From assembly GCA_958408685.1 (NCBI GenBank), contig CATYLC010000005.1:1-64000 (forward strand): a DNA stretch of 64,000 nucleotides. Direction: 5' to 3'. The notes below the pieces were generated by a model. That model saw nothing but the letters and a program-made list of their open reading frames with translations, made no database searches and was not told the DNA's origin. Positions 55,798-64,000 of this stretch are shown in pieces. The stretch comes from an uncultured Collinsella sp. (lineage in GTDB: Bacteria; Actinomycetota; Coriobacteriia; Coriobacteriales; Coriobacteriaceae). A program made the translations under genes and the position numbers. Positions within the stretch are counted from its first letter, which is position 1, and the number at the start of each line of letters is the position of its first letter.

Positions 55798-56667
55798 ATG
55801 GCCCAGATTACCGCCGCTATGGTCAAGCAGCTCCGCGAGATGACCGACTCCCCGATGATGGAGTGCAAGAAGGCTCTCGTCGAGGCTGACGGCGACATGG
55901 ACGCCGCTGTCGACGTTCTGCGTAAGAACGGCCTTGCCAAGGCTGCCAAGAAGGCTGGCCGTGAGACCAACGAGGGCGCTGTCGCCGCGTTCGTCTCCGA
56001 GGATGGCAAGACCGGCGCTCTGCTCGAGCTCTCCTGCGAGACCGACTTCGTTGGCTCTAACGCCAAGTTCACCGGCTTTGCTTCCAAGGTCGCTGAGGTT
56101 GTCGCTACCACCGAGCCTGCTGACGTCGACGCTCTGCTCGAGAAGCCGATGGGCGAGGAGACCGTTTCCTCCGAGCTCACCGAGATGATTCACATCATGG
56201 GCGAGAACATGAAGATCTCCCGCTTCGCTGCCCGCAAGGCTGAGAACGGCGCGCTCGCTTCTTACATCCACATGGGTGGTAAGATCGGCGTCCTCGTCGA
56301 GTTCGCCTTCGAGAAGGCTGAGACCGCTCAGGCTGAATCCTTCAAGACCTTCGCTCACGACGTTGCCCTTCAGGTTGCCGCCGTCGCCCCGATCTGCGCT
56401 ACCCGCGATCAGGTTCCGGCCGAGACCGTCGAGCACGAGAAGCAGATCTACATGGCCCAGGCTGCCGAGTCCGGCAAGCCCGAGGCTATCCAGGAGAAGA
56501 TGGCTGTCGGCCGTCTGGAGAAGTTCTACAAGCAGTCCGTGCTCACCGAGCAGGAGTTCATCAAGGACAGCTCCCTCACCATCAAGAAGTACGCTGAGCA
56601 GGTCTCCAAGGAGCTCGGCGACACCATTACCGTCGTTGCCTTTGACCGTCTGGTCCGTGGCGAGTAA
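55798..56667 (+). CDS. tsf: elongation factor Ts
   Basis: 289 aa from ATG 55798 (AAAGGAACC before it). N-terminal UBA-like region AAMVKQLREMTDSPMMECKKALVEADGDMDAAVDVLRKNGLAKA (in parts) and the TDFVGSNAKF motif that opens the Tu-binding core, then HIMGENMKISRF. It exchanges GDP for GTP on EF-Tu. It follows rpsB by 45 bases and ends at a strong terminator. Confidence 0.97.
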   Translation: MAQITAAMVKQLREMTDSPMMECKKALVEADGDMDAAVDVLRKNGLAKAAKKAGRETNEGAVAAFVSEDGKTGALLELSCETDFVGSNAKFTGFASKVAEVVATTEPADVDALLEKPMGEETVSSELTEMIHIMGENMKISRFAARKAENGALASYIHMGGKIGVLVEFAFEKAETAQAESFKTFAHDVALQVAAVAPICATRDQVPAETVEHEKQIYMAQAAESGKPEAIQEKMAVGRLEKFYKQSVLTEQEFIKDSSLTIKKYAEQVSKELGDTITVVAFDRLVRGE

Positions 56668-56690
56668 ATAAGCTCTTGTAGCTGGTAATG

Positions 56691-56725
56691 AGCAGGCTGT
56701 GGGTTTTACTCACAGCCTGCTTTTT
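56691..56725 (+). terminator. intrinsic terminator after tsf
   Basis: An 11-bp perfect stem (56691-56701 with 56711-56721), 9-nt loop and a T5 run. Confidence 0.92.
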
Positions 56726-56784
56726 CATGGCTCTTATGAGAGCCTTTGATATCATATTGAGAGTCTAATTAAAGGAGGATCGCT

Positions 56785-57507
56785 TTGTCCGACATCCGAT
56801 ATAAACGCGTGCTTCTTAAGCTTTCCGGCGAAGCACTCATGGGCGACGGCCAATATGGCATCGACCCCAAGGTTACCGACCATCTTGCCAAGCAGGTCAA
56901 GGAGCTGCTCGCCGTTGGCCATGAGGTCGGCGTCGTTGTCGGCGGCGGTAATATTTTCCGCGGCATGGCCGGCGCTGCCGGTGGCATGGAGCGTGCTCAG
57001 GCCGACTACATGGGCATGCTGGCAACCGTTATGAACGCGCTCGCCCTGCAGGATGCCTTCGAGCGCAACGATGTTCCCTGCCGCGTTATGAGCGCTATCC
57101 AGATGAACGAGATCTGCGAGCCCTATATTCGCCGTCGCGCCATCAACCACCTTTCCAAGGGCAACGTTGTTATTTTTGCCGCCGGTTCGGGCAATCCGTA
57201 CTTTACGACCGACACCGCCGCGGCTCTTCGTGCGTGCGAGATCGGCGCCGAGATTCTGATTAAAGCCACCAAGGTTGACGGCATCTACGACAAGGATCCC
57301 GTCAAGTGCGCCGATGCCGTCCGTTTTGACAAGATTACCTATCACGAGGTTCTCGTCCGCGGTCTGCAGGTTATGGATTCCACGGCTACGGCACTGTGCC
57401 AGGATAACCGTATGCCGATTTTGGTCCTCAACATCGATGGCGAGGACACCGTCAAGCGCGCGCTCGCGGGTGAGCCCGTCGGCACGCTCGTCTATCAGGA
57501 GGATTAA
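56785..57507 (+). CDS. pyrH: uridylate kinase
   Basis: 240 aa; TTG start after AAAGGAGG. Amino-acid-kinase fold motifs: [33 protein letters not shown], the [20 protein letters not shown] helix, [15 protein letters not shown] and [15 protein letters not shown]. It converts UMP to UDP and is usually activated by GTP and inhibited by UTP. First gene of the pyrH-frr-uppS-cdsA-dxr set. Confidence 0.97.
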   Translation: MSDIRYKRVLLKLSGEALMGDGQYGIDPKVTDHLAKQVKELLAVGHEVGVVVGGGNIFRGMAGAAGGMERAQADYMGMLATVMNALALQDAFERNDVPCRVMSAIQMNEICEPYIRRRAINHLSKGNVVIFAAGSGNPYFTTDTAAALRACEIGAEILIKATKVDGIYDKDPVKCADAVRFDKITYHEVLVRGLQVMDSTATALCQDNRMPILVLNIDGEDTVKRALAGEPVGTLVYQED

Positions 57508-57509
57508 GC

Positions 57510-58046
57510 ATGGCAGAGAACATCACCGCCCATATGGACAAGTCGCTCGAGTCCCTCAAGCATAACTTCTCCAAGGTCCGTACCGGCCGCGCCAATGCCA
57601 ACATTCTGTCCGACATCACCGTCGATTATTACGGTGTTCCCACGCCGGTCACGCAGGTTGCCGCCGTCAAGACCCCCGAGGCCCACATGCTGCTCATCGA
57701 GCCGTGGGACAAGGCACTCATCAATGCTATCGTCAAGGCCATCGGCGCTTCCGATCTGGGTATTACCCCCAACTCCGATGGCACCGTCGTTCGTCTTCCG
57801 TTCCCGGCTCCCACCGAGGAGCGCCGTCGCGAGCTCGTCAAGGAGTGCCGCGAGTACGCCGAGCAGGCCAAGGTGTCTATCCGTAACATCCGTCGCGACT
57901 TCAACAACAAGCTCGAGCGCGATGAGGAGCTCACCGAGGACGATGTCCGTCGCGAGCAGGCCAAGGTCCAGAAGCACACCGATGAGTATGTCGCCAAGGT
58001 CGAGGAGCTTCTGAAGGAAAAAGAAGCCGAGGTCATGGAGATCTAA
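57510..58046 (+). CDS. frr: ribosome recycling factor
   Basis: 178 aa, two bases after pyrH. Signatures: MDKSLESLKHNFSKVRTGRANANIL, YYGVPTPVTQVA, LTEDDVRREQAKVQKHTDEYVAKVEEL (in parts). With EF-G it splits post-termination ribosomes. The N-terminal part is two-domain, as in other bacterial RRF. Confidence 0.97.
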   Translation: MAENITAHMDKSLESLKHNFSKVRTGRANANILSDITVDYYGVPTPVTQVAAVKTPEAHMLLIEPWDKALINAIVKAIGASDLGITPNSDGTVVRLPFPAPTEERRRELVKECREYAEQAKVSIRNIRRDFNNKLERDEELTEDDVRREQAKVQKHTDEYVAKVEELLKEKEAEVMEI

Positions 58047-58047
58047 G

Positions 58048-58842
58048 GTGCAATACGACGAGCATAAACTGGTCGAGTACTTTGCCGACGCCCCTGCGGG
58101 CGTCGGTTTTTCCGACCTTGACCTCAATAACATTCCGCACCATATCTCGTGCATCATGGACGGCAACGGTCGTTGGGCCACGTCGCGCGGTCTTGCACGC
58201 ACTGAGGGCCACAAGGCGGGTATCGTCTCGCTGCGCGAGATCATTACCGCCTGCGTGCGCCTGGGCGTCGACGTGCTTTCGGCCTATGCGTTTTCTACCG
58301 AAAACTGGAACCGCCCGCAGCATGAGGTCAACGTCTTGATGCACCTGTTTGCCAAGACGTTCATCGACGAGTTGCCGCTTCTGAAGCGCGAAAACGTGCG
58401 CGTTGTCTTTTTGGGTGATATTTCCGCGCTGCCCAAGAAGACCCGCGACGTTTTTGAACGCGGTCTTGCCGAGTGCGCCGATCACACCGGTATGACGCTG
58501 GCGCTTGCCGTCAACTACGGCGCGCGTGCCGAGATTACCCGCGCTGTCCGTCAGATCGCACTCGACGTTGCCGCCGGTAAGATCGATCCTGCCGCAATTG
58601 ATGACGACATGGTGGCTTCCCACCTCTATACCGCCGGTCTTCCCGATCCTGAGCTTGTGATTCGCACCTCTGGTGAGCTGCGCCTTTCGAACTATCTGCT
58701 GTGGCAGGTAGCTTATTCCGAGTTCTACGTCACCGATACCTATTGGCCCGACTTTGATCGTTGGGGCCTTGTCGACGCCATTTTGGCCTATCAGGGCCGT
58801 GACCGTAGGTTTGGTGGACTGAGCAAGACCGAGGAGGCTTAA
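58048..58842 (+). CDS. uppS: undecaprenyl diphosphate synthase (cis-prenyltransferase)
   Basis: 264 aa; GTG start one base after frr, with GGAG inside the frr end. The active-site HHISCIMDGNGRWA with catalytic Asp is near residue 37, later STENWNRPQHEV and LVIRTSGELRLSNYLLWQVAYSEFYVTD. The 30 residues ahead of the core are an extension. It makes the C55 lipid carrier for peptidoglycan and the surface polymers of region 1. Confidence 0.95.
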   Translation: MQYDEHKLVEYFADAPAGVGFSDLDLNNIPHHISCIMDGNGRWATSRGLARTEGHKAGIVSLREIITACVRLGVDVLSAYAFSTENWNRPQHEVNVLMHLFAKTFIDELPLLKRENVRVVFLGDISALPKKTRDVFERGLAECADHTGMTLALAVNYGARAEITRAVRQIALDVAAGKIDPAAIDDDMVASHLYTAGLPDPELVIRTSGELRLSNYLLWQVAYSEFYVTDTYWPDFDRWGLVDAILAYQGRDRRFGGLSKTEEA

Positions 58843-58844
58843 TC

Positions 58845-59744
58845 GTGTCCGATCGTCCCAAGGCATCTGCTCCCAAGACGCCTGCGCGTAAAGCTGCCAC
58901 TGCGGGAGCGCCTGCAGCGAAGAGCGGTTCCGGTTCGTGGCTGGCGGGCTTTATTACCCGTGCCGCCGCCGGTATCGTCTACGCCGTTGTCTTTATCCTG
59001 TGCCTAGTTTTGGGTATCGTGCCCACGGCCATCTTTGTTTCCGTCATGAGCGGTCTGTGCTGCTATGAGTTTTTCCGTATGACAAGGCTCGATGGCAAGA
59101 TGGCTAACGAGCGCATGGGTATCGCTGCCGCCGTGCTCTTTCCGCTGTCGGCGTTGGGCGATTCGATGCTGCTGAATGCCCTGCTTTTTGCCCTGATGCT
59201 CGCTGTGGGCATTTGGTATGTCTGGTCGCCGCGTACCCGCATATCCGATGTTGCCGTGACACTCATGGGTCCCATCTACACCGGTTTTATGCTGTCGGCT
59301 ATCGTGCTGCTGCGCGATGCCGTGCCCGGTTTTGCCGGCGCCCTGCTTTCGGTGGGTGTTTGCGCGTCTCTCTGGGTCTCCGATTCGTTTGCCTATATCG
59401 TGGGTAGCCGTATCGGCAAACACAAGATGGTTCCCAAGATCTCTCCCAAAAAGAGCTGGGAGGGGTTTGTTGGCGGCATCCTGGGCTCGGTTTTGATTTG
59501 GCTCATCCTGTGGGCGACGCATTTCTTCAAGCTCAGCCTGCCCTATGCGCTGCTGTGCGGCGTGGTCGTGTCCATTCTGGGCGTTATCGGCGACCTTATC
59601 GAGTCGCGCATCAAGCGCGGTGTGGGCGTCAAAGATTCCGGCAACCTTATCCCGGGCCACGGCGGCATGCTCGATCGTAGCGATTCGCTTATCTTCGGCT
59701 GCATCACCGCGCAGCTGATGCTGATGATCGGAGGCGTGCTGTAA
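58845..59744 (+). CDS. cdsA: phosphatidate cytidylyltransferase
   Basis: 299 aa; GTG start after GAGGAGG. A 35-residue Ala/Lys/Pro-rich cytoplasmic tail precedes about eight membrane segments. Family motif near the end: VKDSGNLIPGHGGMLDRSDSLIFGCI, in parts, with SDSFAYIVGSRIGKHKMVPKISPKKSWEGFVGG upstream, also in parts. It makes CDP-diacylglycerol, the precursor of phospholipids. Its stop overlaps the dxr start (TAATG). Confidence 0.95.
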   Translation: MSDRPKASAPKTPARKAATAGAPAAKSGSGSWLAGFITRAAAGIVYAVVFILCLVLGIVPTAIFVSVMSGLCCYEFFRMTRLDGKMANERMGIAAAVLFPLSALGDSMLLNALLFALMLAVGIWYVWSPRTRISDVAVTLMGPIYTGFMLSAIVLLRDAVPGFAGALLSVGVCASLWVSDSFAYIVGSRIGKHKMVPKISPKKSWEGFVGGILGSVLIWLILWATHFFKLSLPYALLCGVVVSILGVIGDLIESRIKRGVGVKDSGNLIPGHGGMLDRSDSLIFGCITAQLMLMIGGVL

Positions 59745-60931
59745 TGTCATTCCAGACGACGTATGGCCCCGATGGACGCCTCCGTGTTGCCATCCTGGGT
59801 TGTACGGGCTCCATCGGCACCCAGGCGCTCGATGTGTGCCGCCAGCATGCCGATCGCCTGCAGGTGACGGCGCTGTCCGTTAACTCCAGTACCTCCGAGC
59901 TTGTTGCCGCTGCCCGCGAGTTCTCGGTTCCGGCGGTTGCCGTGGCCGATGTCGCTCATGGCGATGACGCCGTGCTGCAGGAGTTGCCCGAGGGAATGAA
60001 GCTCGGCGTTGGCGCGCAGGCGGTTTGCGAGCTCGCGCGTCGCGACGATGTCGACTGCGTACTCGTCGCTATTGTGGGTGCCGCCGGTCTCGAGGCGAGC
60101 CATGCGGCCTTGACCTCAAATAAGCGCCTTGCCCTTGCCAACAAGGAGTCCCTCGTCGTCGGTGGCGACTTGCTTATGCCGTTGGCGCAACCGGGCCAGC
60201 TTATTCCAGTCGACTCTGAGCACTCCGCCATCTTCCAGTGCTATCTGGGGGAGAACCCACGCGAGGCTCATTGTATTTGGCTCACCTGCTCGGGCGGTCC
60301 GTTTTTTGGCCGCACGCGCGACGAGCTCGACCGCGTGACGCGTGCCGATGCCCTCGCACATCCCACGTGGGCCATGGGCGCCAAGATCACCATCGACTCC
60401 GCCACCCTCATGAACAAGGGCCTGGAGCGCATTGAGGCCATGCATCTGTTTAACTGCGACCTCGATTTCATTAACGTGGTCGTGCAGCGTCAGTCCAAGA
60501 TTCACTCTATGGTCGAGTTCTCCGACGGCTCCGTGATGGCGCATCTCGGTGCTTCCGACATGCGTATTCCCATCCAGTTCGCGTTCTCGTATCCCGAGCG
60601 TTGGGATACTCCGGCGCCTCGTATCGATTTTCGCGAGTTGGGGCAGCTCACGTTTGATGCTGCCGACATGGATACCTTCCGCTGTCTGGCACTGGCCGAG
60701 CGTGCCGGCAAGACGGGTGGCACCATGCCGTGCGTGCTCAATGCCGCCAACGAGGTCGCCGTCGATGCCTTCCTGCGCGATGGCTGCAGCTTTACCGATA
60801 TCGATCGCATTGTGGAATCCTGCATGGATTCCCACGATGTGCAGGCGGTCGATTCGTTTGAGCAACTTCACGATATCGATGCGTGGGCGCGTGAAAAGGC
60901 TGCGCAGGTACTCGTCGCAACCCGTTCCTAA
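59744..60931 (+). CDS. dxr: 1-deoxy-D-xylulose 5-phosphate reductoisomerase
   Basis: 395 aa. NADPH-binding VAILGCTGSIGTQALDVC near 16-33, LALANKESLVVGGDLLMPL, the PVDSEHSAIFQCYLG metal/substrate site and the GAKITIDSATLMNKGLERIEA segment. It makes MEP, the committed step of the non-mevalonate isoprenoid pathway. ispG of the same pathway is two genes away. The start overlaps cdsA by one base. Confidence 0.97.
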   Translation: MSFQTTYGPDGRLRVAILGCTGSIGTQALDVCRQHADRLQVTALSVNSSTSELVAAAREFSVPAVAVADVAHGDDAVLQELPEGMKLGVGAQAVCELARRDDVDCVLVAIVGAAGLEASHAALTSNKRLALANKESLVVGGDLLMPLAQPGQLIPVDSEHSAIFQCYLGENPREAHCIWLTCSGGPFFGRTRDELDRVTRADALAHPTWAMGAKITIDSATLMNKGLERIEAMHLFNCDLDFINVVVQRQSKIHSMVEFSDGSVMAHLGASDMRIPIQFAFSYPERWDTPAPRIDFRELGQLTFDAADMDTFRCLALAERAGKTGGTMPCVLNAANEVAVDAFLRDGCSFTDIDRIVESCMDSHDVQAVDSFEQLHDIDAWAREKAAQVLVATRS

Positions 60932-60956
60932 CCCATAAGGATTGCTTTTTCGTTTT

Positions 60957-62318
60957 ATGGATACTGTTCTGAGCGTTCTTTCATCGGTCTTTTGGGGCCT
61001 GCTGATGCTTTCCGTCCTCGTGTTTTTGCACGAGGGTGGCCACTTTTTGGCGGCGCGTGCCTGCGGCGTCCGTGTGACCGAGTTCTTTTTGGGCCTGCCG
61101 TGCCGCTTTGACATCCATTACACGTCGCGTCGCATTGGAACCAAGTTTGGCGTGACCCCGCTGCTGCTGGGTGGCTACGCTGCCATCTGCGGTATGGATC
61201 CGACCGATGTCTCGTGCGCCGATCGCGTGCTCGCGGCTATCTACCGTCATGGTCGCGTGACCGTGGCCGACCTTGCTGTCGAGCTCGAGCTTTCCGAGGA
61301 GGATGTGCTCGAGGCTTGTGCTCTGTTGCTGGGCTGGGGCTCCATCGCACCTTGGTATGAGGAAGGGGAGAAGCCCTCGCCGAGCTACTATCCCACCAAG
61401 TATCAGACGCTGCCGCGAGACGCGGCAGGCTACACCACCTTTGACGGCCGCCGGTTCGATCGCGAACATTCAACTGCCGAGGGCGATGTGTGGGAGCTGC
61501 CGTGCGGCGAAGCCGAGTTCCTTGCGCAAGAGCGTTCGCATACCTATCTGGGCCAGGGTTTTCTCAAGCGCGCCTTTATGCTGCTCGCGGGCATTCTCGT
61601 CAATATCCTGACGGGCTTTTTGCTGCTTATGAGCATCTACTCTATTGCGGGTGTCACCGTGCCGATGGATACCAACGTGATCGGTCAGGTTGACGAGGGG
61701 TCTATTGCCGCCAAGGCGGGTATCGAGGGCGGCGACGCGATCCTTTCGGTTGACGGAGTATCGTGCTCTACCTGGATGGACGTTTACGATGCCATCGGCA
61801 AGGCCGCCGGTAAGGACGATATCGCCATCGAGTACGAGCGTGACGGCAAGCAGCATTCGACCGCGGTTGCGCTCAAAGAGGACGAGCGCCTAGGTGTGTA
61901 TGCCTCTACGCAGGTGGTCCGTTTAGACCCCATCACGTCGGCTCGCCTGTCGTTCTCCTATGTCGTGCAGACAGCGGAGGGCGTGATGCGCCTGCTCCAG
62001 CCGCAGCATACGATGGAGATTCTCGATCAGTCTTCTTCGATCGTGGGTATTAGCGTTATGTCCTCACAGGCTGCTGCTGCCGGCCCTGCTACGTTCCTTT
62101 CGTTTGCCGCCCTCATTTCGTTCTCGCTTGGCTTTATGAACCTGCTGCCCATCCCACCACTCGATGGCGGTAAGCTGGTCATCGAGATCATTCAAAAGAT
62201 TGCGGGCCGCGAGCTTCCGCTCAAGGTCCAGACGATTGTGAGCTATGTGGGCATCGCGCTCTTTGCGCTGCTGTTTGTCTATATGCTTCGTTCCGACATC
62301 CTTCGATTTATTCTGTAG
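60957..62318 (+). CDS. rseP: site-2 protease (RseP/MmpA-like M50) with inserted winged-helix-like segment
   Basis: 453 aa from ATG 60957; an in-frame TTG at 60942 next to AAGG is the alternative. Zinc site HEGGH at 25-29 in the first membrane segment and LLPIPPLDGGK near the end complete the active site. A PDZ domain lies at about 240-320. Between GGYAAICGMD and the second membrane segment, residues 84-195 form an insert not usual for this family: ADRVLAAIYRHGRVTVADLA with ELELSEEDVLEACALLL looks like a winged helix. The family cleaves anti-sigma factors and signal-peptide remnants in the membrane. It lies between dxr and ispG, the common position. Confidence 0.9.
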   Translation: MDTVLSVLSSVFWGLLMLSVLVFLHEGGHFLAARACGVRVTEFFLGLPCRFDIHYTSRRIGTKFGVTPLLLGGYAAICGMDPTDVSCADRVLAAIYRHGRVTVADLAVELELSEEDVLEACALLLGWGSIAPWYEEGEKPSPSYYPTKYQTLPRDAAGYTTFDGRRFDREHSTAEGDVWELPCGEAEFLAQERSHTYLGQGFLKRAFMLLAGILVNILTGFLLLMSIYSIAGVTVPMDTNVIGQVDEGSIAAKAGIEGGDAILSVDGVSCSTWMDVYDAIGKAAGKDDIAIEYERDGKQHSTAVALKEDERLGVYASTQVVRLDPITSARLSFSYVVQTAEGVMRLLQPQHTMEILDQSSSIVGISVMSSQAAAAGPATFLSFAALISFSLGFMNLLPIPPLDGGKLVIEIIQKIAGRELPLKVQTIVSYVGIALFALLFVYMLRSDILRFIL

Positions 62319-62331
62319 GGGAGTGTTTGGA

Positions 62332-63414
62332 TTGTCTTTATCCCATCCTTTGCCTCGCGAGTTGACGCGCCCCGTGCATGTGGGCGGTGTGCAGATCGGT
62401 GGCGGCGCGCCGGTGGTGGTCCAATCCATGACCTGCACCGATACCGCTGATGCCCAGGCAACGCTTGCGCAAGTGTGCGCGTTGGCGCAGGCTGGCTGCG
62501 ATATCGTGCGTGTGAGCGTGCCCACTGAGGCCGCGCTTGAGGGTTTCCGCACCATCTGTGCCGAGTCTCCGGTGCCAATCGTTGCCGATATCCACTTTAA
62601 CCACAAGCTGGCCATCGGCGCCGTCGAGGCTGGTGCCGCCAAGCTTCGCATCAATCCCGGCAATATCGGCGATTGGGCTAAGGTCGATGCCGTCATCGAT
62701 GCCGCGGGCGCCGCGGGCTGTGCGATTCGTATCGGCGTCAATGCCGGTTCGCTCGAGCAGGATATCGCCGAGCGCGACGACCTCATGCAGCCCGAAAAGC
62801 TCGTGATGTCGAGCGAGCGCTTCGTCAAGCACTTTGAGGACCGCGGTTTTACGAACATTGTGCTTTCGGCCAAGGCCCATAGCGTGCAAACGACGCTTGA
62901 TACCTATCGAGCCCTGTCGCGTGAGATTCCCCACGTTCCGCTTCACCTGGGCGTGACGGAGGCGGGGACCAAGCTCCAGGGCACCATCAAGAGCTCTGTA
63001 GGCTTGGGTATCTTGCTTTCCGAAGGCATTGGCGACACCATGCGTGTGTCGCTCACAGCCGATCCGGTTGAGGAGCCGCCGGTTGCCTGGGGTATTCTGC
63101 AGTCGTTGGGCCTGCGTCGCCGTGGCCCCGAGATTGTCTCGTGCCCCACATGCGCCCGCTGCCAGGTTAACCTTATTCCCATTGCCGAGGAGGTTACCGA
63201 GCGGCTTAAGAACTACTCCGCGCCGCTTTCGATCGCTGTGATGGGATGTGCCGTTAATGGCCCCGGCGAGGCTTCTGATGCCGATCTGGGCGTTGCTTGC
63301 GGACGTGGTCAGGCCTTGCTCTTTTCGCATGGCCAGATCATTGGTAAAGTAGCTGAGGACCAAATTGTCGACGCGCTTATGGCAGAGGTCGACAAGCTTA
63401 TTGAGGAGAAATAA
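62332..63414 (+). CDS. ispG: 4-hydroxy-3-methylbut-2-enyl diphosphate synthase
   Basis: 360 aa from TTG 62332, 8 bases after TAGGGGAG; GTG 62323 overlaps this site. Barrel start VQIGGGAPVVVQSMTCTDT, then VPIVADIHFNHKLAI, KLRINPGNIG and HLGVTEAGT. Iron-sulfur cysteines lie in SCPTCARCQVNL and MGCAVNGPGEA, which are the conserved CxxC and third Cys. It carries out the sixth step of the MEP pathway with reduced ferredoxin or flavodoxin. Confidence 0.96.
   Translation: MSLSHPLPRELTRPVHVGGVQIGGGAPVVVQSMTCTDTADAQATLAQVCALAQAGCDIVRVSVPTEAALEGFRTICAESPVPIVADIHFNHKLAIGAVEAGAAKLRINPGNIGDWAKVDAVIDAAGAAGCAIRIGVNAGSLEQDIAERDDLMQPEKLVMSSERFVKHFEDRGFTNIVLSAKAHSVQTTLDTYRALSREIPHVPLHLGVTEAGTKLQGTIKSSVGLGILLSEGIGDTMRVSLTADPVEEPPVAWGILQSLGLRRRGPEIVSCPTCARCQVNLIPIAEEVTERLKNYSAPLSIAVMGCAVNGPGEASDADLGVACGRGQALLFSHGQIIGKVAEDQIVDALMAEVDKLIEEK

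Positions 63415-64000
<586 letters not shown>

Noticed and set aside
54934..56436. 500-codon minus-strand frame opposite rpsB and tsf
   Set aside because: It mirrors biased codons of highly expressed genes and is Leu/Gly-repetitive.

Overview
The window reads as a stretch of chromosome from a high-GC Gram-positive bacterium, most likely Collinsella or a close relative (Coriobacteriia, Actinomycetota). This is inferred from gene content and order, the many TTG and GTG starts with strong AGGAGG-type ribosome sites, and the style of the proteins; no 16S rRNA gene is present. Nearly all of the window is core genome. The main accessory stretch is about 0.1-8.2 kb, where base composition is visibly more AT-rich than in the genes that follow.

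Layout. (1) 1-6.3 kb, cell-surface polysaccharide: the tail of rfbD; a minus-strand set of a polytopic YfhO protein and two GT2 polyprenyl-phosphate glycosyltransferases, one broken by an in-frame amber codon; and, divergently, a Wzm/Wzt (TagG/TagH) polysaccharide ABC exporter. (2) 6.3-8.2 kb: tRNA-Arg(TCT), a probable gene remnant, and an uncharacterised pair, a P-loop ATPase and a DUF4869 protein, on the minus strand. (3) 8.3-16.9 kb, minus strand: an almost complete aromatic amino-acid set, transcribed in the order aroF, tyrA, aroB, aroA, aroC, pheA, aroE-aroK fusion, aroQ. It covers DAHP synthesis to prephenate dehydrogenase and dehydratase and is divided by two perfect inverted repeats. 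(4) 17.0-23.1 kb: tRNA-Arg(CCG), a CtpE-like P-type ATPase, a membrane zinc-ribbon protein, a cyclophilin and a TPR membrane protein. (5) 23.2-30.1 kb, the elongasome: mreB, mreC, mreD, PBP2, rodA and a DUF697 protein. (6) 30.1-36.9 kb: a B12-binding radical SAM protein with its DUF2344 partner, then rplU, rpmA, obgE, nadD, yqeK and rsfS. (7) 37.0-38.3 kb: dinB on the minus strand. (8) 38.4-54.8 kb: rpsP, khpA, rimM, trmD, lepB, then glyQ, glyS, the PPDK regulatory protein and ppdK, then rplS, rnhB, yraN, comM, dprA, trmFO and a xerC-like recombinase. (9) 54.8-64 kb: rpsB, tsf, pyrH, frr, uppS, cdsA, dxr, a site-2 protease, ispG and the start of proS.

How they work together: regions 1, 5 and 9 supply envelope assembly, namely polyprenol carrier (dxr, ispG, uppS), glycosyl transfer and export, phospholipid precursor and rod-type peptidoglycan synthesis. 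Regions 6, 8 and 9 are translation genes with tRNA and ribosome maturation functions. Region 3 makes Phe and Tyr precursors. ppdK sits beside its dedicated regulator.

The most unusual signals are: the ATPase/DUF4869 pair; an amber codon inside the nucleotide-binding motif of the CsbB-like glycosyltransferase next to YfhO; a perfect 34-bp inverted repeat between aroC and pheA; a hairpin plus T-run in the aroF leader; iterated TTTACC motifs before ppdK; a xerC gene whose expected start codon is missing although its ribosome site is intact; and a site-2 protease with a winged-helix-like insert. No CRISPR array, complete insertion sequence, prophage or recognisable riboswitch was seen.
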